Positions 47,364-55,405 of a stretch of DNA of 64,000 nucleotides are shown here, piece by piece. Location of the stretch: NCBI RefSeq assembly GCF_000175215.2, contig NC_014817.1, positions 462,501 through 526,500 of the forward strand, written 5' to 3'. How positions within the stretch are numbered: the first letter of the stretch is position 1; each line of letters begins with the position of its first letter. Position numbers and translations under genes: made by a program. A model generated the notes under the pieces. That model was not told where the DNA came from and did no database searches. It saw nothing but the letters and a program-made list of their open reading frames with translations. This DNA comes from Asticcacaulis excentricus CB 48. GTDB taxonomy: Bacteria; Pseudomonadota; Alphaproteobacteria; Caulobacterales; Caulobacteraceae.

Positions 47364-48800
47364 TTACCCCTTCACGGCCTCAGTGCTGAACCGATCCCAC
47401 GGGCCGGTAATGGCCAGAGTCCAGCCGGGGTTTTGCAGGTTGACGAACATGGTCGAGCCGTCGGGCGAGAAGCAGACCCCGGCCCATTCTGAATTGGTCG
47501 CTTCGGTATTGCGGGCGAAGGTGGTGACCTTGCCGTCGCGGGTGATGATCTTCAGGTGGTTTTTCAGCGTGTCGGAATAGCGGTCTTCGCAGGCAAAGAG
47601 CTGGCCGCGCGGCGAGACGACGATATTGTCCACATAGTCGAACAGCAGGTCGTTGTTCGGCTCCGCAAAGAGCTGGATACGGCCGGGGGCGCGGGCTTCC
47701 TGCGGCGTGCCTTCGTGGGGGCTCGGCACATAGCGCATGATCTGGCCGTTTTCGCCGGGACCGCCGGAGGTGCAGGTGAAGTAAAGCTCGCCTTCGCCGA
47801 AGAAGATGCCTTCCTCGCGCGCGAACTGCGCCGCGCCCTTGGCGTGGGCGCGGGTGCGCAGGTCGTTATTGGGGCTTTCGACCTCATCGAGATCAACCCA
47901 CTCAGTTTCGAACCAGCCCCCCTGTTGCCAGAAGATGGCGGTCTTGTTGTCGGTCAGGGCGTGCGGTTTGCCCTTGATGACCAGCGCTTGCAGTTTGCCG
48001 CCTTCCCGTAATTTGCCCGGCACCTTGGGGATGAAGCGATAGAAGGCCGAGTCCCCGGCATCTTCGGTCAGATAGACGATACCGGTCTTGGGGTCGATGG
48101 CTACGGCCTCGTGCTCGAAGCGGCCCATGGCTTTGATCGGCTCGGCCTTGACGAGGCCTTCGGCGCGCGACGGGACTTCGAAGACGTAGCCGTGGTCCTT
48201 GCCGACGCCGTTCGGGGCTTTTTGCGAGCTTTCCTCACAGGTCAGCCACGAACCCCAGGGCGTCGGGCCGCCGGCGCAGTTGGTCGAGGTGCCGACCAGC
48301 GACAGGTGATGGCTGACCAGCTTCTGGTCCTTGATATTATAGACCAGCGTGGTCGTGCCGCCGTGCAGCGGGCGACCGTCGGGCGCGAAGTCATAGACCT
48401 TGGCCGCATCGACCTTGCCGAACAGTTCGTTCTGCGCGCCGAACGGGCCCATCTTGCTGAGGCTGTGCTTGATTTCGTGATTACGCACCAGCAGCACCGT
48501 GTCCGGACCGTGCGGGAAGCAGGCCATGCCGTCGTGCTTACCCGGCACGATCAGGCCGTCGCTCATGGTTTCGCCCTGACGCGAGAAAATGCGGTAGGAG
48601 AAGCCAGCGGGCAGGTCGGCGATACCATTGGGGTCCTTCACCAGCGGGCCATAGCCTTCGATCTGATTGACATAGGTGTCAGGGGCGTTTTCGGTCAGGC
48701 GGTGGGCGGCGGCAGCCTTGCTGATCCACAGCGCCATGCCTGTAAAAGCCGCAGAGGTGGCAAGAGATGAAGAGAGGAGGGTGCGGCGGGACAGCGACAT
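47364..48800 (-). CDS. PhoX-like (DUF839) phosphatase, TAT-exported
   Basis: Probable periplasmic phosphatase of the PhoX family, which uses iron and calcium. The 478-residue product has a twin-arginine signal (SRRTLLSSSLATSAAF, cleavage near AAA) and family motifs: NHEIKHS, GTSTNCAGGPTPWGSWLTCEE with the Cys/Glu metal ligands, GRFEHEAVAIDPKTG, YLTEDAGDSAFYRF, and ACEDRYSD near the end. I start at 48800, because AAAGG is then seven bases upstream; an ATG at 48818 adds six residues. No Pho box is obvious. Substrate is not proven; some DUF839 proteins are uncharacterised. Confidence 0.85.
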   Translation of the reverse strand: MSLSRRTLLSSSLATSAAFTGMALWISKAAAAHRLTENAPDTYVNQIEGYGPLVKDPNGIADLPAGFSYRIFSRQGETMSDGLIVPGKHDGMACFPHGPDTVLLVRNHEIKHSLSKMGPFGAQNELFGKVDAAKVYDFAPDGRPLHGGTTTLVYNIKDQKLVSHHLSLVGTSTNCAGGPTPWGSWLTCEESSQKAPNGVGKDHGYVFEVPSRAEGLVKAEPIKAMGRFEHEAVAIDPKTGIVYLTEDAGDSAFYRFIPKVPGKLREGGKLQALVIKGKPHALTDNKTAIFWQQGGWFETEWVDLDEVESPNNDLRTRAHAKGAAQFAREEGIFFGEGELYFTCTSGGPGENGQIMRYVPSPHEGTPQEARAPGRIQLFAEPNNDLLFDYVDNIVVSPRGQLFACEDRYSDTLKNHLKIITRDGKVTTFARNTEATNSEWAGVCFSPDGSTMFVNLQNPGWTLAITGPWDRFSTEAVKG

Positions 48801-48965
48801 GGAAACACCTTTGCGCATAAGGGACAGTACCGTTTGGAATCGGATGGGGCTTATGTAAAGACAGGCGGGAACAGAATTATGACGGTTTGGTACGGTAATT
48901 TAATACCTAATTCAAAAATGCCAATAAAAACAATTGCCTGTTTCAATTTTTGTCAAAAATAAGGG

Positions 48966-48994
48966 TTGACGCGGCCATTTGCCTCGTCTATACG
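48966..48994 (+). promoter_or_regulatory. Sigma-70 promoter of rplM-rpsI
   Basis: TTGACG (48966-48971), a 17-base spacer and TATACG (48989-48994). This is the best housekeeping promoter in the window, about 80 bases before the rplM start. The leader from about 49000 to 49074 could hold a regulatory site for ribosomal-protein feedback but shows no clear structure. Confidence 0.75.
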
Positions 48995-49074
48995 CTCCCG
49001 ACTTTTCCGGCGGTGGCGTCTGTCACGGCGGGAAGCACCCGTTTCAAACCCGGATTTCACCAAAGGAATCTCCC

Positions 49075-49551
49075 ATGCTTACCTCTGCGACCGCGGCGCT
49101 CAAGCCCGCCAATGTCGAGAAGAAGTGGATCGTGATTGACGCCCAGGACGCCGTTGTCGGCCGTCTGGCTTCGTTCATCGCCATGCGTCTTCGCGGCAAA
49201 CACAAGCCGGACTACACCCCGCACGTCGATTCCGGCGACTACGTCATCGTCATTAATGCCGACAAGGTGCACTACACCGGCAAGAAGCTGACGGACAAGA
49301 TCTTCTACTGGCACACCGGCCACCCCGGCGGCGTCAAGCAGCGCACCATGGGTCAGATCCTCGGCGGCAAGTACCCTGAGCGCGTCCTGACCAAGGCTGT
49401 CGAGCGTATGCTGCCCAAGGAATCGCCGCTGGCCCGCGCCCAAATGACCCACCTGCGTATCTACGCCGGCTCGGAGCACCCCCACGAAGCTCAATCGCCG
49501 GAAGTCATCGACTTCAAGGCCCTGAGCCGCAAGAACGTCCGGAGCGTCTAA
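49075..49551 (+). CDS. rplM: 50S ribosomal protein L13
   Basis: Large-subunit protein needed early in 50S assembly. 158 residues with the conserved KWIVIDAQDAVVGRLAS N-terminus, the central GDYVIVINADKVHYTGKK and the signature HLRIYAGSEHPHEAQ. The ATG at 49075 is supported by AAAGGA upstream; the open frame extends upstream into the leader and promoter. rpsI starts two bases after the stop. Confidence 0.98.
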   Translation: MLTSATAALKPANVEKKWIVIDAQDAVVGRLASFIAMRLRGKHKPDYTPHVDSGDYVIVINADKVHYTGKKLTDKIFYWHTGHPGGVKQRTMGQILGGKYPERVLTKAVERMLPKESPLARAQMTHLRIYAGSEHPHEAQSPEVIDFKALSRKNVRSV

Positions 49552-49553
49552 GA

Positions 49554-50036
49554 ATGTCTGAAGTTCAAGCTCAAGGCCTCGAAGCCCTCGCTTCCCTGTC
49601 GTCGAACCCTGAAAATGCGCCGGTCGAGCGCGTTCAGCAACTCGACAAGTACGGCCGCGCCTATGCCACCGGCAAGCGTAAGAACGCCGTCGCCCGCGTC
49701 TGGATCAAGCCGGGTTCGGGCAAGTGGATCATCAATGACCGCGCGCAGGAAGTCTATTTCGCGCGTCCGGTTCTGCGCATGATGATCGCTCAGCCGCTGA
49801 ACCTGACCGACCGCGCGTCGCAATTCGACGTCATCGTTTCGGTTCACGGTTCGGGTCTGTCGGGTCAGGCCGGCGCCATCCGTCACGGCCTGTCGAAGGC
49901 TCTGACCTATTACGAGCCCGCCCTGCGCCCGGCGCTGAAGGCCGCTGGCTTCCTGACGCGCGACTCGCGCGTTGTCGAGCGTAAGAAGTACGGCCGCGCC
50001 AAGGCTCGCCGTTCGTTCCAGTTCTCGAAGCGTTAA
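49554..50036 (+). CDS. rpsI: 30S ribosomal protein S9
   Basis: Small-subunit head protein whose C-terminal tail touches P-site tRNA. 160 residues: a short acidic N-terminal extension, the conserved YATGKRKNAVARVWIKPGSGK, and the basic C-terminus ending RRSFQFSKR. It is a two-gene operon with rplM. A hairpin and a terminator follow. Confidence 0.98.
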   Translation: MSEVQAQGLEALASLSSNPENAPVERVQQLDKYGRAYATGKRKNAVARVWIKPGSGKWIINDRAQEVYFARPVLRMMIAQPLNLTDRASQFDVIVSVHGSGLSGQAGAIRHGLSKALTYYEPALRPALKAAGFLTRDSRVVERKKYGRAKARRSFQFSKR

Positions 50037-50043
50037 TGGTGGT

Positions 50044-50070
50044 CTTGGGGGAAACTTCGTTTCCCCCAAG
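50044..50070 (+). repeat. Post-stop hairpin after rpsI
   Basis: A perfect 12-bp stem CTTGGGGGAAAC / GTTTCCCCCAAG (50044-50055 with 50059-50070), 3-base loop TTC, followed by TGCCCCC. It begins seven bases after the rpsI stop. Similar in placement to the ACCCC family, but with a different tail. Confidence 0.6.
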
Positions 50071-50091
50071 TGCCCCCTTCCGGAATACGGA

Positions 50092-50128
50092 GAAAAACAC
50101 CCTCGGGGCGGCCCGACGGGTGTTTTTC
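50092..50128 (+). terminator. Terminator of the rplM-rpsI operon
   Basis: GAAAAACACCC (50092-50102) pairs with GGGTGTTTTTC (50118-50128); the T-run sits in the right arm. A smaller GGGCGGCCC palindrome fills the loop. Confidence 0.85.
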
Positions 50129-50168
50129 GCTTTTTATACCCTGCATTTCATCATAAAACCCGACCCAA

Positions 50169-50301
50169 TTTCTCCTCCCCAGTTTACGGGGATGAGGCAT
50201 TGAGCGTAGCGAAATGACGAAGTGGGCAAACGTCTCCTCGTCAGAAGCCCCCTCCGGCGGGACAAGCCCGCCACCTCCCCCGTAAACAGGGGAGGAGGAA
50301 A
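50169..50301. repeat. Long inverted-repeat element ending in the argC ribosome-binding site
   Basis: Left arm 50169-50197 and right arm 50274-50301 are reverse complements over about 28 bases with a few mismatches (core CTCCCC-AGTTTACGGGG / CCCCGTAAACAGGGGAG). The 76-base centre holds a hairpin GGCGGG..CCCGCC. The right arm supplies GGGGAGGAGGAAA, which is the Shine-Dalgarno region of argC, ten bases before its ATG. Confidence 0.8.
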
Positions 50302-50310
50302 GGAAAAGTC

Positions 50311-51243
50311 ATGTCCCACAAGGTTTTCATCGACGGCGAAGCCGGCACCACCGGTCTGCAAATCCGCGAGCGGCTGGAAAAGCGCCCGGAGATCGAACTG
50401 ATCCGCCTGAGCGATGATCGCCGCAAGGACACCGAAGCCCGACGCGAAGCGCTCAATGCCGCCGATGCCGTCATTCTCTGCTTGCCCGACGAGGCGGCGA
50501 AGGAAGCCGTGGCCCTGATCGAAAACCCCGACGTGGCGGTGATCGACGCTTCGACGGCGCATCGCGTAGCCGAAGGCTGGGCCTACGGCTTCCCCGAAAT
50601 GACCGAGGATCAGCGCGACCTGATCCGCGCCGCAAAGCGCATCAGCAATCCCGGCTGCCACGCCACCGGCTTCATTGCCCTGACCCGGCCTCTGGTCGAA
50701 CTGGGCGTCCTGCCGCCCTTCTTCCCGATGGTGGCCACGTCGCTGACCGGCTATAGCGGCGGCGGCAAGGCCATGATCGCCGAATTCGAAAGCGGGCAGG
50801 GGCGTGAGCGCATCTATGCCACTGGCCTGACGCACAAGCACCTGCCGGAAATGCAACTCTATGCTGGGCTGGAGACCGCGCCGATTTTTTCGCCGACCGT
50901 TGCCAATTTTGCGCAGGGCCTGATCGTCGAGGTGCCACTGCACCTGTGGGCTCTGCCGGATGCGCCGGACCTCCCGACCATCTACAACATCCTCAGCGCC
51001 CACTATGCGGGAGAGCCCTTTGTGCGCGTCGCTTCGCCTGAAGAAACGGCGGCGGCGACCTCCATCAATGGCGACTCTTTACGCGACACCAACCAGTTGC
51101 TGATCCACGTGTTCGGTCAGGAAGATGGCGACACGGCCAATCTGGTGGCGGTGTTCGACAATCTGGGCAAGGGGGCGTCTGGCGCAGCGGTGCAAAATCT
51201 CAATCTCGTGCTCGGCCTCGAAGAAACCGCGGGACTGCTATGA
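50311..51243 (+). CDS. argC: N-acetyl-gamma-glutamyl-phosphate reductase, type 2
   Basis: NADPH-dependent step of arginine biosynthesis, making N-acetylglutamate semialdehyde. 310 residues with the Rossmann start MSHKVFIDGEAGTTGLQI and the nucleophile Cys116 in ISNPGCHATGF; the short form is the type 2 enzyme common in alphaproteobacteria. The ribosome-binding site derives from an inverted-repeat element. In alphaproteobacteria argC often follows rpsI, as here. The next small gene begins one base after the stop. Confidence 0.96.
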   Translation: MSHKVFIDGEAGTTGLQIRERLEKRPEIELIRLSDDRRKDTEARREALNAADAVILCLPDEAAKEAVALIENPDVAVIDASTAHRVAEGWAYGFPEMTEDQRDLIRAAKRISNPGCHATGFIALTRPLVELGVLPPFFPMVATSLTGYSGGGKAMIAEFESGQGRERIYATGLTHKHLPEMQLYAGLETAPIFSPTVANFAQGLIVEVPLHLWALPDAPDLPTIYNILSAHYAGEPFVRVASPEETAAATSINGDSLRDTNQLLIHVFGQEDGDTANLVAVFDNLGKGASGAAVQNLNLVLGLEETAGLL

Positions 51244-51244
51244 T

Positions 51245-51478
51245 ATGAAAGCGGTCTGGCTCGCTCTGGCTCTCACAGTTGCGCCGGTTTCCGGCCAGAC
51301 CGTCCCGGCGTCGCCCACCGCTTCGGTCGTGGCGGAAAAGGCGGAAGCCTCTGAACACAAGGGCGGCTTTCCCTGGGTGACCTTTGTCATCCTGTTTGTG
51401 GTGTTTGGCGGCTTGACGATGTTCCGCAAAAAGGACCAATCTTCTTCCGATGTGACGGATAAGGACAAGGCGTCGTAA
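51245..51478 (+). CDS. Small exported or membrane protein, unknown
   Basis: 77 residues. A signal-peptide-like N-terminus (MKAVWLALALTVAPVSG), a polar linker rich in Ala, Ser and Lys, one membrane helix at about residues 45-61 (FPWVTFVILFVVFGGLTMF) and a charged C-terminus (DVTDKDKAS). The start is the ATG two bases after the argC stop; a longer frame overlaps argC. The stop overlaps the DUF1467 gene start by one base. Normal codon use and tight packing make it a likely gene; function unknown. Confidence 0.75.
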   Translation: MKAVWLALALTVAPVSGQTVPASPTASVVAEKAEASEHKGGFPWVTFVILFVVFGGLTMFRKKDQSSSDVTDKDKAS

Positions 51479-51735
51479 TGGGACCTCTGACCAGCATTGC
51501 CATTCTTCTGATGATCTGGTGGGTGACTCTGTTTGCCATTCTGCCGTTTGGCAATGTGAGCCATCACGAAGCCGGTATTGAGACCAAGGACGGCGGCGAT
51601 CCCGGCGCGCCGGTCTTCCACAATCTCAAAAAGAAACTGCTGATCAACACGGTTGTCGCCGTTGTGGTGTGGGCCATTGTTATGGTCATCGTGCAGTTTG
51701 GCCTCATTCCGCTGCCGGAAATCCCCACGGCCTGA
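51478..51735 (+). CDS. DUF1467 family membrane protein
   Basis: 85 residues with two helices (about 5-25 and 53-72). The WWVTLFAILPFG opening and GDPGAPVFHNLKKKLLINT centre are the DUF1467 pattern, an alphaproteobacterial family of unknown function often found beside proS and lol genes, as here. Its start overlaps the preceding stop (TAATG). Confidence 0.88.
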   Translation: MGPLTSIAILLMIWWVTLFAILPFGNVSHHEAGIETKDGGDPGAPVFHNLKKKLLINTVVAVVVWAIVMVIVQFGLIPLPEIPTA

Positions 51736-51831
51736 TCGGCCTGTCCTATTTCCGCCTTTTTAGCATTGATCAATGACGGCGAAGCTGGCTAGTACAGGGC
51801 CAGTTTGCCGCAATCCCAAGGTTCCCTGCCC

Positions 51832-53151
51832 ATGCGCCTGTCGCGCTATTTACTTCCGCTGCTTAAGGAAAATCCCTCCGAAGCCCAGATCGTCTCGCAC
51901 CGTCTCATGCTGCGTACCGGCATGATCCGTCAGGAGGCCGCCGGTATCTATGCCTGGCTGCCGCTGGGGCTGCGGGTGCTGCGCAAGATCGAAAAGATCG
52001 TGCACGAGGAAATGCAGCGCGCCGGTGCGGTTGAGCTTCTGATGCCGACCCTGCAACTGGCCGATCTGTGGCGCGAGTCGGGTCGCTATGACGACTACGG
52101 TCAGGAAATGCTGCGCATCAAAGACCGCCATGAGCGCGAAATGCTTTATGGCCCGACTAATGAGGAAATGATCACGGAAATCTTCCGTGGCACGGTCAAG
52201 TCCTACAAGGACCTACCGATGAACCTCTACCACATTCAGTGGAAGTTCCGCGACGAGCAGCGCCCGCGCTTTGGCGTCATGCGCGGTCGTGAGTTCCTGA
52301 TGAAGGATGCCTATTCGTTTGACATCGACGAGGCCTCGGCGCGCAAGGCGTACAACCGTATGTTCATCGCCTACCTCAACACCTTCAGCCGTCTGGGCCT
52401 GAAGGCGGTGCCGATGCGCGCCGACACCGGACCCATCGGCGGCGACCTCAGCCACGAATTTATCATCCTTGCCGAAACCGGCGAAAGCGCAGTTTTCTGC
52501 CATAAGGATCTGGTCGATATGCCAGCGCCCGGTGCCGATGTGGACTGGGACGATCTGCAAGGGCTGGTCGATCAGCGCACGTCGCTCTATGCCGCCACTG
52601 AGGAAATGCACGATGAAGCGGCTTTCAATGCCGTTCCGGCCGATAAGCAGTTGTCTGCCCGCGGCATCGAAGTCGGTCACATCTTCTATTTCGGCGAAAA
52701 ATACTCTGCGCCTATGGGGGCCAAGGTTTCCGGTGCCGACGGCTCGCAGGTCAATGTCCATATGGGCTCTTACGGCGTCGGTGTATCGCGTCTGATCGGT
52801 GGTATTATCGAAGCTAGCCACGACGAGGCGGGTATCATCTGGCCCGAAAGCGTCACGCCCTTCGATGTCGCTCTTGTCAATCTGCGCGTCGGTGACGAAG
52901 CCTGCGATGCGGCCTGTGAAAAAGCCTACAAGGCGCTGAAGGCCGCCGGGCGTGACGTGCTTTATCATGATACGGACGACCGTCCCGGTGCCAAGTTCGC
53001 CTCGATGGACCTGATCGGTATTCCGTGGCAACTGATCATCGGACCCAAGGGCATTGCCGAAGGTCAGGTCGAAATCAAACACCGCGCCACGGGCGAACGT
53101 CATACGGCGGCCTTCGATGCCGTTCTTGAACAACTGACCAAGGCAAAATGA
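51832..53151 (+). CDS. proS: Prolyl-tRNA synthetase, short alphaproteobacterial type
   Basis: Charges tRNA-Pro with proline; class II synthetase. 439 residues with motif 1 near EEMQRAGAVELLMPTLQ, motif 2 (YHIQWKFRDEQRPRFGVMRGREFLMKD) and motif 3 (YGVGVSRLIGGIIE), then an anticodon-binding domain. The large editing insertion between motifs 2 and 3 of the E. coli enzyme is absent, as expected for the short form. I choose the ATG at 51832 (MRLSRYLLP); the frame is open nine codons further upstream. It overlaps the next gene by four bases. Confidence 0.96.
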   Translation: MRLSRYLLPLLKENPSEAQIVSHRLMLRTGMIRQEAAGIYAWLPLGLRVLRKIEKIVHEEMQRAGAVELLMPTLQLADLWRESGRYDDYGQEMLRIKDRHEREMLYGPTNEEMITEIFRGTVKSYKDLPMNLYHIQWKFRDEQRPRFGVMRGREFLMKDAYSFDIDEASARKAYNRMFIAYLNTFSRLGLKAVPMRADTGPIGGDLSHEFIILAETGESAVFCHKDLVDMPAPGADVDWDDLQGLVDQRTSLYAATEEMHDEAAFNAVPADKQLSARGIEVGHIFYFGEKYSAPMGAKVSGADGSQVNVHMGSYGVGVSRLIGGIIEASHDEAGIIWPESVTPFDVALVNLRVGDEACDAACEKAYKALKAAGRDVLYHDTDDRPGAKFASMDLIGIPWQLIIGPKGIAEGQVEIKHRATGERHTAAFDAVLEQLTKAK

Positions 53152-54434
53152 TGAAGGGGCTGTTGTCGCTGTTTTCTTTCTCCGCGTGGGAAACCGATCT
53201 GGCGCTCAGATATCTGCGCACCAAACGCAAGGACGGCGGCATCGCCCTCATCGCCATCATCAGCTTTATCGGTATCACGCTGGCCGTAGGCGTGCTGATC
53301 ATCGTCATGTCGGTGATGAACGGCTTTCGCGACGAGCTGATGTCGCGCGTTCTGGCCTTTAACGGCCATCAGTTTGTGGCAGGCGAACCCCTGTCCGACT
53401 GGAACGGCCGCGACGCCATGCTTAAGCGGCTGCGCGCCATTCCTGGCGTCATCGAAGCCTCGCCCTATGTGGAATCTCCGGGTTTGGCGCAGGGGCCATT
53501 TTCCCAGGCCGGACTGGCCTTTATGCGCGGCGTTGATGTAGCCGCGTTGAAAAACACGCCGATCATCCGCGATAATATCAAATCTGGCTCGCTCGATGGA
53601 TTTGGCGCAGGCGAATTTGGCGGCGACGTTATTCTCATCGGGGAAGGTCTGGCCAGCCAGATGAGTGTGCGCGTCGGCGACGAACTGACGCTGTTGTCGC
53701 CGTCGGGCAGCACCGCCTTCGGGGCTATGCCGCGCCGTAAGCCCTATGTGGTGGGTGGCATCTTCAAGAGCGGGGTGTCGGAACTGGATGCCGCCTTTGT
53801 CTTCATGCCGTTACAGCAGGCGCAACTCTTTTTCGACCGCGAGGACGAGTGGGACGCCGTCGAAATAAAGGTGAAAGACCCTTATAATATCAAAGACTAC
53901 TACCCGGCTTTTCGCAAGGCCTCTGGGGACAAAGCCGTTCTGCTCGATTGGACGGAACGCAATGCGCCTCTGTGGAACGCGCTTCAGGTCGAACGCAACG
54001 TGATGCGCCTCATCCTGATGCTGATCGTGCTGATTGCCGCCATGAACATCATTTCCGGCATTGTCATGCTGGTCAAAAACAAGACGCGCGATATCGCCAT
54101 TATGCGGACTTTGGGCGCGGATCGTACTTCGATTACCAAAATATTCTTCCTGTCGGGGGCGATTATCGGGGCCGCTGGCACGGTGCTGGGCGTCGCCATC
54201 GGCACGCTGTTCTGCATCTTTATCCGCCCGATTCAGCAGATCGTCGAAGCCCTCTTCAATGTGAAGGTCTTCAACGAAGAGGTCTATTACCTAGCCTATA
54301 TCCCGGCCAAGGTCGAACCCACCGAAGTGTTGATTATTGTGGGCTTTTCGATGATTGCCACCTGCGTGGCCACCCTGTTCCCGGCCCTGTGGGCCTCCAA
54401 GCTCGAACCCGTGGAGGCCCTGAGATATGAATAA
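53148..54434 (+). CDS. Lipoprotein-releasing ABC transporter permease, LolC/LolE family
   Basis: Inner-membrane permease that extracts lipoproteins for transfer to the carrier LolA. 428 residues: an N-terminal membrane helix (about 35-58), a large periplasmic MacB-like domain, then three helices (about 285-310, 330-360, 385-410) with the FtsX domain. It overlaps proS (ATGA), and lolD starts inside its last codons. Only one permease gene is present; E. coli has LolC plus LolE. A homodimer or a LolF-like hybrid is therefore likely. Confidence 0.93.
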   Translation: MMKGLLSLFSFSAWETDLALRYLRTKRKDGGIALIAIISFIGITLAVGVLIIVMSVMNGFRDELMSRVLAFNGHQFVAGEPLSDWNGRDAMLKRLRAIPGVIEASPYVESPGLAQGPFSQAGLAFMRGVDVAALKNTPIIRDNIKSGSLDGFGAGEFGGDVILIGEGLASQMSVRVGDELTLLSPSGSTAFGAMPRRKPYVVGGIFKSGVSELDAAFVFMPLQQAQLFFDREDEWDAVEIKVKDPYNIKDYYPAFRKASGDKAVLLDWTERNAPLWNALQVERNVMRLILMLIVLIAAMNIISGIVMLVKNKTRDIAIMRTLGADRTSITKIFFLSGAIIGAAGTVLGVAIGTLFCIFIRPIQQIVEALFNVKVFNEEVYYLAYIPAKVEPTEVLIIVGFSMIATCVATLFPALWASKLEPVEALRYE

Positions 54435-55140
54435 TGGGGTCATGAGTGATGTGGTGCTGTCCCTGCGCGGTCTGGTGCGCGCCTATCCCATCGCCGATGG
54501 TCGCACGCTGGACGTGCTCAAGGGCGTTGATCTCGACCTGCGCGCCGGAGAAGTGGTCGGGCTGATCGGGCCATCTGGGTCCGGCAAGTCGTCGCTTTTG
54601 CATTGTATCGGTTTGCTGGAATCGTCCGAAGAGGCGCAGCTAACCATCGATGGTGAGGACTTTACCCACGCCAGCGAAGCCGCCCGTACCCGCGCACGTC
54701 TGCACAAGATCGGCTTTGTTTATCAGTTCCATCACCTGCTGCCGGAGTTTACGGCGCTGGGCAATGTCGCCCTGCCGCAGCGGGTGCTGGGTCTGCCGCT
54801 CAAACAGGCGGAAACGCGGGCGAGGGGGCTTCTGGAGCAGTTGGGGCTGGGCGAACGCCTGGTTCATCAGCCGGCGCAACTGTCGGGTGGAGAGCAGCAA
54901 CGTGTGGCCATTGCCCGCGCTCTGGTCAATGGCCCGCGCCTGCTTTTGGCCGATGAGCCGACGGGCAATCTTGATCCCCAGACCTCTCAACAGGTGTTCG
55001 ACGCCCTGAGGACGATCGTTAAGGCACAAGGGGTCGCGGCCTTGATTGCGACCCACAATCTGGAACTGGCCGGGCATATGGACCGCGTGGTCAGCCTCAA
55101 GGATGGCCGTCTGGTCGAAACGGTTCCGGGAAGCTTGTAA
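54427..55140 (+). CDS. lolD: Lipoprotein-releasing ABC transporter ATPase LolD
   Basis: ATPase partner of the LolC/E permease. 237 residues with Walker A GPSGSGKSS (48-56), signature LSGGEQQRVAIARAL (152-166) and Walker B LLLADEPTGNLD. The characteristic LolD sequence GFVYQFHHLLPEFTALGNV is clear. I start at 54427, where GGAGG is nine bases upstream; an ATG at 54442 is also possible. The eight-base overlap with the permease indicates coupled translation. Confidence 0.96.
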   Translation: MNNGVMSDVVLSLRGLVRAYPIADGRTLDVLKGVDLDLRAGEVVGLIGPSGSGKSSLLHCIGLLESSEEAQLTIDGEDFTHASEAARTRARLHKIGFVYQFHHLLPEFTALGNVALPQRVLGLPLKQAETRARGLLEQLGLGERLVHQPAQLSGGEQQRVAIARALVNGPRLLLADEPTGNLDPQTSQQVFDALRTIVKAQGVAALIATHNLELAGHMDRVVSLKDGRLVETVPGSL

Positions 55141-55270
55141 AATTATATTGTTTTAAATCAATAATATACATGATTTGTTCACGCTGTTGATAAAAGGGTG
55201 TTGACGGGGAACAAAATAAGAATATAGAACAAAGCATGAATTGATCATCTGTTCTTTCAGGGGACAAACC
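55141..55270 (+). promoter_or_regulatory. Promoter upstream of the 28-codon ORF and dnaE
   Basis: TTGACG at 55201-55206, a 16-base spacer and TATAGA at 55223-55228 form a good housekeeping promoter. The start would be near 55235, about 35 bases before the small ORF and 170 before dnaE. The flanking DNA (55141-55230) is markedly AT-rich compared with the rest of the window. Confidence 0.7.
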
Positions 55271-55357
55271 ATGCTGGCCATCCATAACGTATTGTCTTTC
55301 GCCGCCGTTGCCGCTTTTGTAGCGCTTGTCTGTCAGGCGGCTATGCTGATCGGGTGA
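55271..55357 (+). CDS. Candidate 28-residue hydrophobic small protein upstream of dnaE
   Basis: ATG at 55271 is preceded by AGGGGA with six-base spacing and a good promoter about 40 bases further up. The 28 residues are mostly hydrophobic from about residue 8 to the end (SFAAVAAFVALVCQAAMLIG) and could form one membrane helix. The stop at 55355-55357 is 48 bases before the dnaE ATG. It may be a true small membrane protein or a leader peptide acting on dnaE; the sequence alone cannot decide. Confidence 0.55.
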   Translation: MLAIHNVLSFAAVAAFVALVCQAAMLIG

Positions 55358-55405
55358 ATCGTCTGACAGTAGCCGCCCTGTGAAGCGCACGGAGAGGCTT
55401 TTGAG

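Noticed and set aside
55178..55268. Possible LexA (GTTC-N7-GTTC) box upstream of dnaE
   Set aside because: The best matches (GTTC-N7-TGAT and GTTC-N7-GGAC) have two or more mismatches in the second half-site; replicative dnaE1 is not usually SOS-controlled.
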